64,000 nt of DNA from Pseudoalteromonas apostichopi (GTDB lineage Bacteria; Pseudomonadota; Gammaproteobacteria; Enterobacterales; Alteromonadaceae), in NCBI RefSeq assembly GCF_030297135.1, contig NZ_AP028065.1, forward strand, positions 2,108,001 through 2,172,000. The letters are read 5' to 3'. A program made the position numbers and the translations under genes. Every line of letters starts with the position of its first letter. Position 1 is the first letter of the stretch. The notes under the pieces were generated by a model. It ran no database searches. It saw only the letters and a program-made list of their open reading frames with translations, and was not told the DNA's origin. Of this stretch, positions 52,543 to 61,626 are shown in pieces.

Positions 52543-52749
52543 ATGAATACTTATCACACATCGACACGTTGGTACCGTGATCTGAGTAACAAAAAGATCT
52601 CGGGTGTGTGTAGCGGACTCGCTGCACGCTTAGGCTTCCCTGTGTGGTCAACCCGTTTGGTAATGATCATACTACTTATTCAAATGCCGCTGTTAATTGG
52701 CGTGGGTTACTTAGTGGCTCATTGCACTTTACCAGTAAAAGGCTACTAG
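52543..52749 (+). CDS. PspC-domain membrane protein
   Basis: 68 residues. RWYRDLSNKKISGVCSGLAARLG is the PspC domain, followed by one membrane helix (STRLVMIILLIQMPLLIGVGY). It is half the length of E. coli PspC (119), lacking the C-terminal periplasmic leucine zipper. AGGAGG lies 6 nt before ATG 52543; the ATG at 52540 is too close. It may sense or signal envelope stress together with PspA. Confidence 0.85.
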   Translation: MNTYHTSTRWYRDLSNKKISGVCSGLAARLGFPVWSTRLVMIILLIQMPLLIGVGYLVAHCTLPVKGY

Positions 52750-52758
52750 GAGTCGATC

Positions 52759-53085
52759 ATGAAAACGTTAGCTATCATCGTTCTAGCAATGTTACTACTA
52801 TGCACTGATGTAGTTTCATTTGTATCGTTTGACTCATGGCAGTTGCCCTTATCAATTGCTGATATGAGTTGGGCTGGCCTTGAGGTCATCGGAGCAATTG
52901 TAGCTGTGATTGCTGTCGTTGCTGGTGTTGCGCTATTCACTATTGGTCTACTTGGCGCAGGTGTTGTTGCTCTGATTGGTGTTGTGCTTGCGTTTTTATT
53001 TGGCTCAGTAATGATTGCATGGCCTCTTTTATTGATCGCAGCATTGTGTTGGTTGATCGCCGATAACAAAAAATCACCAGCTTAA
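52759..53085 (+). CDS. psp-operon membrane protein, unknown
   Basis: 108 residues with about three membrane helices (LAIIVLAMLLLCTDVVSF, LEVIGAIVAVIAVVAGVALF, and LIGVVLAFLFG through LLLIAALCWLIA). ATG follows AGGAGTCGATC, 9 bp after pspC. Glycine/valine-rich helices and a short polar tail. It takes the place of pspB, pspD or pspG in enteric operons but is not clearly homologous to any. Probably part of the phage-shock response by operon membership. Confidence 0.65.
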   Translation: MKTLAIIVLAMLLLCTDVVSFVSFDSWQLPLSIADMSWAGLEVIGAIVAVIAVVAGVALFTIGLLGAGVVALIGVVLAFLFGSVMIAWPLLLIAALCWLIADNKKSPA

Positions 53086-53165
53086 GGTACTATTAAACTG
53101 CCTTAATACATAAAATATGCTAAATTTAGCGGGTAAGTTAATGTCTTAACAAGGATTAAAACATA

Positions 53166-53672
53166 ATGAAACTATGGCCCGCACTCTCTTTTCTTACCGC
53201 AAGTTTAATCACGAGTACCTTTTCATTTGCCCATAGTGGCCATGACCATAACGATGTTGCTGAAGTAACCGTAAGCAACGCGCAGGTACGTGAGTTTTTA
53301 CCAGCCAGTAAAGCAAGTGTTGCTTATTTAACTATTACCAACCCAAGTGAGCATGCAACAGTACTAACTAAAGCGGAACTGGATGGTTTAGGACGTGTTG
53401 AAATCCATCAGCATACCCATGTTGATGGCATGATGAAAATGGAGCAGGTTTTATCATTAAAGATCGATGGTCATAGCAGTGTTGAGTTTAAACCAGGTGG
53501 TTATCACTTAATGGTGTTTGAACCTGAAGATCAACTAAAAGCAGGGCAAGAGCGTAAACTCACGCTATATTTTAATGATGGCAATCGAGTTTTCACCCAA
53601 GCCAAAGTTGTGTCTTTACAAGAAATGTCTGAACAGGCAGCACAAAAAAGTAAAGAGCACTCACATCACTAG
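53166..53672 (+). CDS. Periplasmic copper chaperone, PCu(A)C family
   Basis: 168 residues with a signal peptide (cleavage after FSFA). The mature start SGHDHND is His-rich. The copper motif H-x10-M-x21-H-x-M is recognisable across VEIHQHTHVDGMMKMEQV and the later YHLMVFE. A His-rich tail (KEHSHH) may add metal binding. PCu(A)C proteins deliver Cu(I) to the CuA or CuB centres of cytochrome oxidases. No Sco or oxidase gene is adjacent. 8 bp separate it from the DUF2333 gene, so the two may be co-transcribed. Confidence 0.88.
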   Translation: MKLWPALSFLTASLITSTFSFAHSGHDHNDVAEVTVSNAQVREFLPASKASVAYLTITNPSEHATVLTKAELDGLGRVEIHQHTHVDGMMKMEQVLSLKIDGHSSVEFKPGGYHLMVFEPEDQLKAGQERKLTLYFNDGNRVFTQAKVVSLQEMSEQAAQKSKEHSHH

Positions 53673-53680
53673 GAGGTATT

Positions 53681-54667
53681 ATGTCTGAGCATAAAGGAAA
53701 AATAGCCAGTGCATTACTTATTGTATTAATTATTTTTTACGCGATTGCTGTTTACTGGAGTAGTGAGCCGGATCGCATGGATGTTGTTAGCAAGGCAAAA
53801 CAAGAAGCGCAACTGCGTGGCGAAAAGTTTGTCACTGGCTACACAACAACGTCAACACTGATTGATGTTGCAAGTACATTGTTAAATAAGCCTGGTGGTT
53901 ATTTATCAAATGATATGATGCCACCTAGTGTGATGATGGATAATATGCCTGCCTGGGAATACGGCGCACTTGAGATGACCCGTGATTTAGTGTTGTCTAT
54001 GCGTAAAGACTTCAGCCGTTCACAATCGCAATCTACTGAGCATGAAGCTCTAAAAAAAGCCCAGCCACAGTTTAACATTAGCTCTGTTGCATGGGCATGG
54101 CCGAGTGCTGAAACAGAGTATCAAAAGGGCATTGATTTATTGGTAGTGTACCGTACTCAAATAGCGGATCAGAACGATCGTGATAGCCAGTTTTATGCCC
54201 GTGCTGATAATTTACGCAGCTGGTTAAAAGAAGCTGAAAAGCGACTTGGCAGCTTAAGTCAGCGATTAAGCGCGAGTGTTGGTCAAGACCGTTTGAATAC
54301 AGATTTAGCTGGCGACACTGCAGCTCATCAAGCAACTTATACACCTTTGCAAAACCAAGTGAAAACATCTTGGTGGCAAATTGATGATGTGTTTTATGAA
54401 TCTCGTGGTGCAACGTGGGCATTACTGCACTTTTTACAAGCGGTTGAATATGATTTTGCTGATGTATTAGAAAAGAAAAATGCTCGTGTTAGTCTGCAAC
54501 AAATTATTCGTGAATTAGAGGCCACACAAGAAACAGTGTGGAGCCCAATGATTTTAAATGGCAGTGGCTTTGGTTTTGTAGCTAACCACTCATTGGTCAT
54601 GGCGAATTATATTTCTCGAGCCAATGCGGCTCTAATTGAACTTAGCGAACTTTTAGCGCAAGGATAA
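53681..54667 (+). CDS. DUF2333-family membrane-anchored protein
   Basis: 328 residues. One N-terminal membrane helix (IASALLIVLIIFYAIAVYW) followed by SSEPDRMDV and a large periplasmic helical domain. GYTTTSTLIDVASTLLNKPGGYLSNDMMPP and WEYGALEMTRDLVLSMRKDFSRSQSQS are the DUF2333 hallmarks. The GATWALLHFLQAVEYDFADVL block is conserved too. Function unknown. AGGAGG lies 7 bp before the ATG. It is followed 4 bp later by the outer membrane protein gene. Confidence 0.82.
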   Translation: MSEHKGKIASALLIVLIIFYAIAVYWSSEPDRMDVVSKAKQEAQLRGEKFVTGYTTTSTLIDVASTLLNKPGGYLSNDMMPPSVMMDNMPAWEYGALEMTRDLVLSMRKDFSRSQSQSTEHEALKKAQPQFNISSVAWAWPSAETEYQKGIDLLVVYRTQIADQNDRDSQFYARADNLRSWLKEAEKRLGSLSQRLSASVGQDRLNTDLAGDTAAHQATYTPLQNQVKTSWWQIDDVFYESRGATWALLHFLQAVEYDFADVLEKKNARVSLQQIIRELEATQETVWSPMILNGSGFGFVANHSLVMANYISRANAALIELSELLAQG

Positions 54668-54671
54668 AATG

Positions 54672-55439
54672 ATGAAAAAGTACTGTTTAGCAGCAGCCCT
54701 TTCAATGGCTTGTTTAGCCCCAACAGCGCAAGCTGATACATTATTAGGTTTATACTTAGGTGTTGATGGCTGGCAATCAGATAACAGCGGTAGCTTTGCT
54801 CAAGACGGAAACTTACAAAGCTTTAAATTTGATGATGAAACGTTTACGAGCTACTACGCAGCGCTTGAGCACCCAGTGCCGTTAGTACCAAACATTAAAC
54901 TAAAATACACTGAGCTTGAGTTAAATGGTGATACCACCCTAGATGAAACCTTTAGCTTTGGTGGTTCAGATTACGTTGTAGGTACGCAAGTAGGCACTGT
55001 CAGCGATTTATCACACATCGACTATATTCTCTATTACGAAATCTTTGATAATGATTTAGTTTCTATTGATTTAGGTGTGAATGCGAAACAATTCGACGGT
55101 GAAATTACGGTAACGGGTACATCGCAAGATGGTGGCCAAAACACGACTGAGCGAGTTGATTTCTCTGGTTTCGTACCTTTAGTTTATGGCCGTGCTGAAG
55201 TTGGCTTACCATTAACGGGTTTAAGCGTATTCTTTGAAGGTAGTTTACTAGCTATTGACGATAGCAAAATTCAAGACTATCAGGCGGGCATTGCATACGC
55301 TTTACTTGATAACTTAGCAATTGATATGGATATTAAAGCGGGCTACCGCTCAATGACATTAGAGCTTGATGATATTGATGATATCTACACAGACTTAGAT
55401 GCATCAGGCCCATTTGCGGGTATTCAAATCCACTTCTAA
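54672..55439 (+). CDS. TIGR04219-family outer membrane beta-barrel protein
   Basis: 255 residues, signal peptide ending AQA, then alternating amphipathic strands: LLGLYLGVDGWQSDNSGSF, a later YYAALEHPVPLVPNIKLKYT, and a C-terminal strand ending GIQIHF with terminal Phe, which suits the BAM recognition signal. This fits the TIGR04219 family of small outer membrane barrels, role unknown. ATG 54672 is 7 nt from AAGGA; the ATG at 54669 is also possible. It is the third gene after the copper chaperone and DUF2333 genes. Confidence 0.8.
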   Translation: MKKYCLAAALSMACLAPTAQADTLLGLYLGVDGWQSDNSGSFAQDGNLQSFKFDDETFTSYYAALEHPVPLVPNIKLKYTELELNGDTTLDETFSFGGSDYVVGTQVGTVSDLSHIDYILYYEIFDNDLVSIDLGVNAKQFDGEITVTGTSQDGGQNTTERVDFSGFVPLVYGRAEVGLPLTGLSVFFEGSLLAIDDSKIQDYQAGIAYALLDNLAIDMDIKAGYRSMTLELDDIDDIYTDLDASGPFAGIQIHF

Positions 55440-55472
55440 TCGAGCCATTCGATTTATACTAAGCTGGCTGCT

Positions 55473-56360
55473 TTATTTTAAAGCTTGCCAGCTTACTTCA
55501 AATTCATCTTCTAATGCTGTTGATAATATTTGCTTATAAGCTTTGTTTATTGGCGATGCAATTAGCTTTCGTAACTCATCACCTGTTTGAGTAAACTTAT
55601 AATAACTGAGTACCAAGTCATTACTTTTCGCTATTAGAACCAAGCGTTGATTCATAAAGCTCAGTACTAGTTCTTGGCCAGCTTTTAAAACGGCTGATTC
55701 GATTTCTTTTCGGTATAGTAAGTTAATATCCATTAAGGTAAGAATATCAGGAAAGCTAACGGGAGTTTTTCCTAAGTTAAATGACACTTTGTTACCCTTT
55801 CTGAGCAAATCAAACAGCGATGGTTTTTTATAAAAGCCGAGTAAAATTAAGTGGCTGTTGTCTTTTTCATTAAAGCCACACAGTGATGTACAGCGTTGAA
55901 GGGCATCAGCTTCTCGCTGAGTCATGTGTTTAAGTGTTTGCAGGCTTTTAATTGAAAAGGTACCCGGTGAGACTGTTTCACCAGCTAGTATTTTCGCCCA
56001 CAGTTTCTGCATTGATGAGTTCGCTGTGTCTTCACATAAACTAATAAAACGCTCTATCCAATCAAAATCGGGCTGTTGTTGACCAGTAACATCCGGGCAA
56101 AAAGCCATGGCCATCGACATAATGGTTTCGATATTTTCTTGGCGCTTTATAAATTGAATTTCTTGGCGAGTTTGGGCGCGCTCTAAAAGGCTGGCTTGAG
56201 CTCTTATTTGATAGGCTAGCTGTTGCTGACCTTGTGCTGAGTAGCTGTCATTATCAGCATGGTTAATCCTAGCAGATGAGGCTTTATGAATTGGATAGCC
56301 GAGCTGATTTTCTATGATATTAGCAAGATTAACTCTTGCTTGAGCTGCTTTCACTGTCAT
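55473..56360 (-). CDS. TIGR03899/DUF2806-like protein
   Basis: 295 residues from ATG 56360 (a TTG at 56369 is possible). No signal peptide. RQENIETIMSMAMAFCPDV and SSMQKLWAKILAGETVSPGTFSIKSLQTLKHM resemble TIGR03899/DUF2806, a family of unknown function related to phage-type proteins with the 'WAKILAGE' motif. The gene start overlaps the end of the SRPBCC gene by 32 nt, so the two form a unit. Assignment is from memory of motif style, moderate confidence. Confidence 0.65.
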   Translation of the reverse strand: MTVKAAQARVNLANIIENQLGYPIHKASSARINHADNDSYSAQGQQQLAYQIRAQASLLERAQTRQEIQFIKRQENIETIMSMAMAFCPDVTGQQQPDFDWIERFISLCEDTANSSMQKLWAKILAGETVSPGTFSIKSLQTLKHMTQREADALQRCTSLCGFNEKDNSHLILLGFYKKPSLFDLLRKGNKVSFNLGKTPVSFPDILTLMDINLLYRKEIESAVLKAGQELVLSFMNQRLVLIAKSNDLVLSYYKFTQTGDELRKLIASPINKAYKQILSTALEDEFEVSWQALK

Positions 56361-56904
56361 CGGTAGCAATCGCCTTCTCTTTTGTTGCTAACTGCGCATG
56401 GGTTTTGATGTTATTGAGCGCCAGCTTTACTGTGTTATTGAGAATATACTGGCTTAATAAAGCAAGGTAGCCACCAATAATTGGGGTATTAACCTCACCA
56501 TTTAGTGAACACTCAATATTAACGTTATCGCCTTCAGGTAAATAGCGGATAGTGCCTTGGGTAATGTGTTCTTTATTAAATAATATATTAAATGAAAGCT
56601 GAGTATTGTCGAGTTGGGTGATGGTCATTTCACCTTCGCCAAAGCGACTTTGCCAAAATTGATGTGCACCAACGCCCTGACTTGGCTCAGCAATGATAAA
56701 TTTAATGCTCGGGTCCACTGCCTGCCATGGTTGCCACTTTGGCCATTGACTAAAGTCGCCAACAAGACTCGCAATCTCGGCGCCGCTTGCGTTCACTTTA
56801 ATTGACTTGTGAACAGTATATTGCGGTGAAAGCATCAGTCCAATGACAAGTGAGATCAGAATGCCGATAAAAATCGCTTTTAGGGTAAAAATGAGTATTT
56901 TAAT
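56329..56904 (-). CDS. SRPBCC-family protein with N-terminal membrane anchor, likely ATT start
   Basis: An SRPBCC (START/polyketide cyclase-like) domain: VHKSIKVNASGAEIASLVGDF, then QWPKWQPWQAVDP, with later GTIRYLPEGDNVNIECSL. The first ATG is at 56835, but the frame stays open upstream and encodes a full membrane helix (FIGILISLVIGLM) preceded by IKILIFTLKA. The only sensible start in this extension is ATT at 56904, which lies 4-6 nt after GAGGTGAG, an excellent ribosome binding site. With it the protein has 191 residues and a single N-terminal anchor, as in related proteins that begin MKxL. The alternative is a soluble 168-residue form from 56835. Confidence 0.7.
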   Translation of the reverse strand: MKILIFTLKAIFIGILISLVIGLMLSPQYTVHKSIKVNASGAEIASLVGDFSQWPKWQPWQAVDPSIKFIIAEPSQGVGAHQFWQSRFGEGEMTITQLDNTQLSFNILFNKEHITQGTIRYLPEGDNVNIECSLNGEVNTPIIGGYLALLSQYILNNTVKLALNNIKTHAQLATKEKAIATDDSESSSSKS

Positions 56905-57094
56905 AGTCTCACCTCAGGCAATTGTTTTATAACTTTCATAACATTATACGTAACATAGACTATAATCTGTTTGATACTATATAAGCTATCACTAATGTAT
57001 CATAGTTAAATAAGTGATAGAATTTTGAGCGTCGCTGTAAAATGGAGTGGAACCATGGTTACAGTATTATGGGCATCACTCTAAGGAATTATTA

Positions 57095-59290
57095 ATGGCA
57101 TCAGAGAGTAACGACTTTTTGTTTAGTGACCAAGATGACGAACAGTTAGTGGATGAAACTGTCTCTGATTTTTGGGACGTATTAATTGTCGATGATGATC
57201 CAGAAATACATTCAGTGACTAAGCTTGCTCTTTCAGGGGTTGAGTTCTGGGACAAAGGCTTGCGGTTCCACCATGCCTATTCAGGTGCAGAAGCACTCGA
57301 ATTACTTAAAAATGATCATTCGATTTCGGTGATTTTACTTGATGTAGTCATGGAGTCAGATGATGCTGGCTTAAAAGTTGTAAAGCAAGTTAGAGAATGC
57401 CTCAAAAATCACAACGTGCGAATTATTTTACGAACCGGACAACCAGGTTATGCACCTGAAGAAAAGGTTATCCGCGAATACGATATAAACGACTATAAAA
57501 CCAAAACAGAACTAACACGTAGTAAGCTTATTACTGCACTTGTTACTGCTATTCGCTCATATGAGCAAGTTTGTCAGCTAGAATTTCAAAGCCGCGCTTT
57601 AAATAATATTTTGTATGCATCAAAAGCCATTCTTGGTTTTACCGATATCAAAGCTTTTTCGATGGCGGTTATCAAACAGCTTTCAATTATTTTGGATTGT
57701 GAACCGCAAGGCTTACTGTGTGGTTCAATCGAAGATGATAATCAGGTTTATGTTTTAGGCGGTTGCGCTCAATACAATGATTTTATAGGTCAAGGTGTTG
57801 AGCAACTTGATGATGGTCGTATCATCATGCAAGTGAATAATTGCTTGGCGCAAGGTGAACATCAACATACGGATATTGACAGTACATACTTACTCAAAAG
57901 TAAAAATCGCCAAGCAGCTATTTACTTAGAAACCGAGCACACGCCAAGTCCTTCGCAATTACAATTTGCCGAGATATTCCTGACTAATGTCAGTGTTGGC
58001 CTTGATAATGTTAGATTGTTCAACCGTTTACGCGATGCTGCATATAAAGATATTTTAACTGGCTTATCGAATCGTAATGATTTCATGAATAAAGTTGAGC
58101 GTTACTATCAACCGGGTAAAAGTGATTTTGTATTTTTATTAATTGATGTTGCGCAATTCTCTGATATTAATAACGGCTTAGGTCAAGAGATCGGTAACTT
58201 ATTACTGAACGCAATTGTCGATAGGTTACAACAAGAGTACCCTAATGCTGAGTTGCTCTCACGTATTGGTGCAGATGTGTTCGGTCTATTGTTACCAGTT
58301 AATGAGTGTGATGTTGAGCTACTTCGCGAGCATTTAAGTTTGCCTTTTAATGCGGGCGAACACATTTTGCCAATCAATTTTAACATCGGTTTATGTTATC
58401 AAGGTGACTTTCAAAAAGCGGGAATTGAGACATTAAAACTGGGATACATTGCTCTTAACCAAGCTAAAAAACAATCTTCTGAAATGGTGGTGACTTATAC
58501 CCCAGATATGGAAGAGAAAATGGCGTGGCGTTTAGGTATCATCAGACAACTTCGCCAAGATTTCGAACAACGTAAATTAGAGGTTTGGTTTCAGCCGCAA
58601 CTTGATTTAAATACCCTTGAGATTATTGGCTGCGAAGCGCTGCTTCGTTGGCCTTCGGGTAATGGTCAGTATATTTCACCGGCGATTTTTGTTCCTATGG
58701 CTGAAGATGCAGGCTTAATTGTTGATATAGGCCAGTGGGTGCTAGAGCAAGCATGTTTGCAGCAAAAACGCTTAGAAGCATTAGGCTTTTCAATAAGTAT
58801 TGCTGTGAATGTGTCGGTGCCACAATTTAAAGTTAAAGGCTATGCACAGCAAGTTAAAGACACTTTAACAAAATACAATGTAGAGCCGCAGTTTATCGAA
58901 CTTGAAGTAACCGAAAGTGTGGTTATGGATGAACTAGCTAATGTGATCACGACATTAAAAGAGCTTAAAGAGTTTGGCATTGAGATTGCGATTGATGACT
59001 TTGGTACAGGGTTCTCGTCGTTGAGTTATTTGCAAAAATTGCCGCTTGATAGACTTAAAATTGATCGTGTTTTTATTAAAGATTTACCAGGTCAAGATTG
59101 TCAGGCGATTGCAGCGTTAATTATTTCTCTTGGTGCAAGGTTAGGCTTAAAAACTATTGCAGAAGGGGTCGAAACACAAGCGCAAGCAGATTATTTAGCC
59201 CAGCTTGGCTGTGATGAAGTGCAAGGCTTCATGTACGCTAAGCCTATGCCAGAAAAAGAGTTAATTACCTACCTGCAAGCTAGGCAATAG
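57095..59290 (+). CDS. REC-DUF3369-GGDEF-EAL cyclic-di-GMP regulator
   Basis: 731 residues from ATG 57095 (AAGGA upstream; earlier in-frame ATG at 57047 is less likely). Receiver domain about 25-150: VLIVDDDPEIH, phospho-acceptor in ILLDVVM, LRTGQ and a DYKTK lysine. DUF3369 sensor about 160-310. The diguanylate cyclase domain is degenerate, with RIGADVF in place of the GGDEF motif, so cyclase activity is unlikely. The EAL domain is complete: EALLRW, NVSV, LEVTES, IDDFGTGFSSL, IDRVFIKD, EGVET. The net activity should be c-di-GMP hydrolysis controlled by a partner kinase. Monocistronic; terminator at 59323. Confidence 0.9.
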   Translation: MASESNDFLFSDQDDEQLVDETVSDFWDVLIVDDDPEIHSVTKLALSGVEFWDKGLRFHHAYSGAEALELLKNDHSISVILLDVVMESDDAGLKVVKQVRECLKNHNVRIILRTGQPGYAPEEKVIREYDINDYKTKTELTRSKLITALVTAIRSYEQVCQLEFQSRALNNILYASKAILGFTDIKAFSMAVIKQLSIILDCEPQGLLCGSIEDDNQVYVLGGCAQYNDFIGQGVEQLDDGRIIMQVNNCLAQGEHQHTDIDSTYLLKSKNRQAAIYLETEHTPSPSQLQFAEIFLTNVSVGLDNVRLFNRLRDAAYKDILTGLSNRNDFMNKVERYYQPGKSDFVFLLIDVAQFSDINNGLGQEIGNLLLNAIVDRLQQEYPNAELLSRIGADVFGLLLPVNECDVELLREHLSLPFNAGEHILPINFNIGLCYQGDFQKAGIETLKLGYIALNQAKKQSSEMVVTYTPDMEEKMAWRLGIIRQLRQDFEQRKLEVWFQPQLDLNTLEIIGCEALLRWPSGNGQYISPAIFVPMAEDAGLIVDIGQWVLEQACLQQKRLEALGFSISIAVNVSVPQFKVKGYAQQVKDTLTKYNVEPQFIELEVTESVVMDELANVITTLKELKEFGIEIAIDDFGTGFSSLSYLQKLPLDRLKIDRVFIKDLPGQDCQAIAALIISLGARLGLKTIAEGVETQAQADYLAQLGCDEVQGFMYAKPMPEKELITYLQARQ

Positions 59291-59322
59291 CCAGTTCCAG
59301 TAAGTGCATACTAATTAAACAG

Positions 59323-59350
59323 CGCCCTCCTATGTGAAGGGCGTTTTGTT
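59323..59350 (+). terminator. Terminator of the GGDEF/EAL gene
   Basis: CGCCCT and AGGGCG form a stem with a 9-nt loop, followed by TTTTGTTTTC. Confidence 0.75.
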
Positions 59351-59411
59351 TTCTATAATAATCCATAAGAGTGAGGTATAATTCGCCCCTTTTGTTAGCA
59401 GAGTACACTTT

Positions 59412-61592
59412 ATGAGCGCATTAAAAGCCGAGCGAGGCCTGTTTTCTTACCCTAAGTATTGGGCTGAATGCTATGGCACGGCGCCATTCTTACCGACCAC
59501 TCGTGCAGAAATGGACGCGTTAGGCTGGGATAGCTGTGACGTGATCATTGTCAGTGGTGATGCATATGTTGATCACCCAAGTTTCGGTATGGCTGTGATT
59601 GGCCGCATGCTTGAATCGCAGGGTTTTCGCGTTGGTATTATTGCGCAGCCTGACTGGAACTCGAAAGATGCCTTTATGGCGTTAGGCAAGCCTAACTTAT
59701 TCTTTGGTGTTACGGCGGGTAATATGGACTCGATGATCAACCGTTATACCGCTGAAAAGCGTATGCGTCATGATGATGCATACACGCCAGGTAACATAGG
59801 TGGTAAACGCCCTGACCGTGCGGTGGTTGTATATAGCCAACGTTGTCGCGAAGCTTATAAAGATGTGCCGCTGATCATCGGTGGTATTGAGGCGAGTTTA
59901 CGTCGTATTGCTCATTATGATTACTGGCAAGAAAAAGTACGCCGAAGTGTTCTGTTTGATGCCAAAGCCGACATTTTAATTTACGGTAATGCTGAGCGTC
60001 CACTTGTTGAAGTGGCTCACCGTATTGCCGCAGGTGAGTCGGTCGAGACAATTCAAGATATACGTGGTACCGCGGTAATTCGTAAGGAACCATTGCCGGG
60101 TTGGCGTGGTAGTGACTCTACAGCTATCGATAAAATCGGTAAGATTGATCCAATTCCAAACCCGTATGGCGCAGATGATGTGGGTTGTAGTAAATCTGAG
60201 TTTAAAAAAGCGGGTATTGATCTAAGTGCTGAAGCAGCCAAACCAATAACTGTTCAGCCTGCACGTCCTAAACCATGGGAAAAGACCTACGTTAAACTGC
60301 CAGCGTTTGAGCAAGTGAGTGTGAATAAGCCGCTTTATGCCCATGCGTCGCGTATTTTGCACCAAGAAACAAATCCAGGCTGTGCACGTGCGTTATTTCA
60401 ACGTCATGGCGACCGTTCTATTTGGGTAAATCCGCCAGCATTTCCACTAGAAACAGAAGAAATGGATGGTGTATTTGGTTTGCCATACCAACGTATTCCG
60501 CACCCAAGTTATGGTGATGACAAAATCCCTGCGTATGAAATGATTAAAACCTCAGTGAACATTATGCGTGGCTGCTTTGGTGGTTGTTCTTTCTGTTCGA
60601 TCACAGAGCACGAAGGGCGTATTATTCAAAGCCGTTCAGAGCAATCAATTATTGATGAAATTGAACAAATTCGTGACAAGGTACCGGGTTTTACAGGGGT
60701 TATTTCTGACTTAGGTGGACCGACTGCGAATATGTATAAGTTGCGCTGTAAGAGTAAAAAAGCAGAGAGTACTTGCCGTCGTTTATCATGCGTTTATCCT
60801 GATATTTGTAAGCATATGGACACGGATCACACGCCAACCATTGAGCTTTATAAAAAAGCCCGAGATGTGAAGGGTGTGAAGAAAATCTTAATTGCTTCAG
60901 GCGTACGCTATGACTTAGCAGTTGAAGATCCACGCTATGTAAAAGAGCTGGTTACCCATCACGTAGGCGGGTATTTAAAAATTGCCCCTGAGCATACCGA
61001 AGATGGCCCATTATCTAAGATGATGAAGCCGGGTATGGGTGCTTATGATAAGTTTAAAGAGCTATTTGATAAATACTCAAAAGAAGCAGGTAAAAAGCAG
61101 TATCTGATCCCGTACTTTATTTCTGCTCACCCAGGAACTAAAGACGAAGACATGGTTAATATGGCGCTTTGGTTAAAGAGTAATGACTTTAAGCTTGATC
61201 AAGTACAAAACTTTTATCCGTCGCCAATGGCCAACGCAACGACGATTTATCATACTGAGATGAACTCGTTACGCAATATTAAAAATAACACTGAGCAAGT
61301 GCCTGTACCAAAAGGCGCCCGCCAGCGTCGTTTACACAAAGCGATTTTACGTTACCATGATCCTGCTGGTTGGCCGATGATCCGTGAAGCGCTAAGAAAA
61401 ATGGGCAAAGCGAATCTAATCGGTAAGGGGCCAAACTGTTTGGTACCTGAAGAAGGCCGCAACGAGAAAGCAGCTAAAGGGAAGGGCGGTAAAGGCCGCG
61501 CGGCACTGACTCGTCATACCGGTTTTAGCCAGTTTAAAAAGGCCAATACTAAACCAAGAGTTGGTAAAAATAAGCAGCGTGCAAGTAAATAG
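59412..61592 (+). CDS. YgiQ-family radical SAM protein
   Basis: 726 residues. An N-terminal B12-binding-like domain (LGWDSCDVIIVSGDAYVDHPSFG) precedes the radical SAM core with CxxxCxxC in MRGCFGGCSFCSIT (about residue 392). Later blocks KIAPEHTEDGPLSKMMKPG and a C-terminal basic, lysine/glycine-rich tail (GKGGKGRAA) are typical of YgiQ. A further Cys cluster, CRRLSCVYPDICKHM, is conserved in the family. The reaction is unknown. Length fits E. coli YgiQ. Confidence 0.92.
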   Translation: MSALKAERGLFSYPKYWAECYGTAPFLPTTRAEMDALGWDSCDVIIVSGDAYVDHPSFGMAVIGRMLESQGFRVGIIAQPDWNSKDAFMALGKPNLFFGVTAGNMDSMINRYTAEKRMRHDDAYTPGNIGGKRPDRAVVVYSQRCREAYKDVPLIIGGIEASLRRIAHYDYWQEKVRRSVLFDAKADILIYGNAERPLVEVAHRIAAGESVETIQDIRGTAVIRKEPLPGWRGSDSTAIDKIGKIDPIPNPYGADDVGCSKSEFKKAGIDLSAEAAKPITVQPARPKPWEKTYVKLPAFEQVSVNKPLYAHASRILHQETNPGCARALFQRHGDRSIWVNPPAFPLETEEMDGVFGLPYQRIPHPSYGDDKIPAYEMIKTSVNIMRGCFGGCSFCSITEHEGRIIQSRSEQSIIDEIEQIRDKVPGFTGVISDLGGPTANMYKLRCKSKKAESTCRRLSCVYPDICKHMDTDHTPTIELYKKARDVKGVKKILIASGVRYDLAVEDPRYVKELVTHHVGGYLKIAPEHTEDGPLSKMMKPGMGAYDKFKELFDKYSKEAGKKQYLIPYFISAHPGTKDEDMVNMALWLKSNDFKLDQVQNFYPSPMANATTIYHTEMNSLRNIKNNTEQVPVPKGARQRRLHKAILRYHDPAGWPMIREALRKMGKANLIGKGPNCLVPEEGRNEKAAKGKGGKGRAALTRHTGFSQFKKANTKPRVGKNKQRASK

Positions 61593-61600
61593 AAATAAAT

Positions 61601-61623
61601 ACGGCCCTTAAAGGGCCGTTTTC
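61601..61623. terminator. Bidirectional terminator between ygiQ and mgtE
   Basis: ACGGCCCTT and AAGGGCCGT with TTTT on the plus side; lies between convergent stops at 61592 and 61627. Confidence 0.85.
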
Positions 61624-61626
61624 AGA

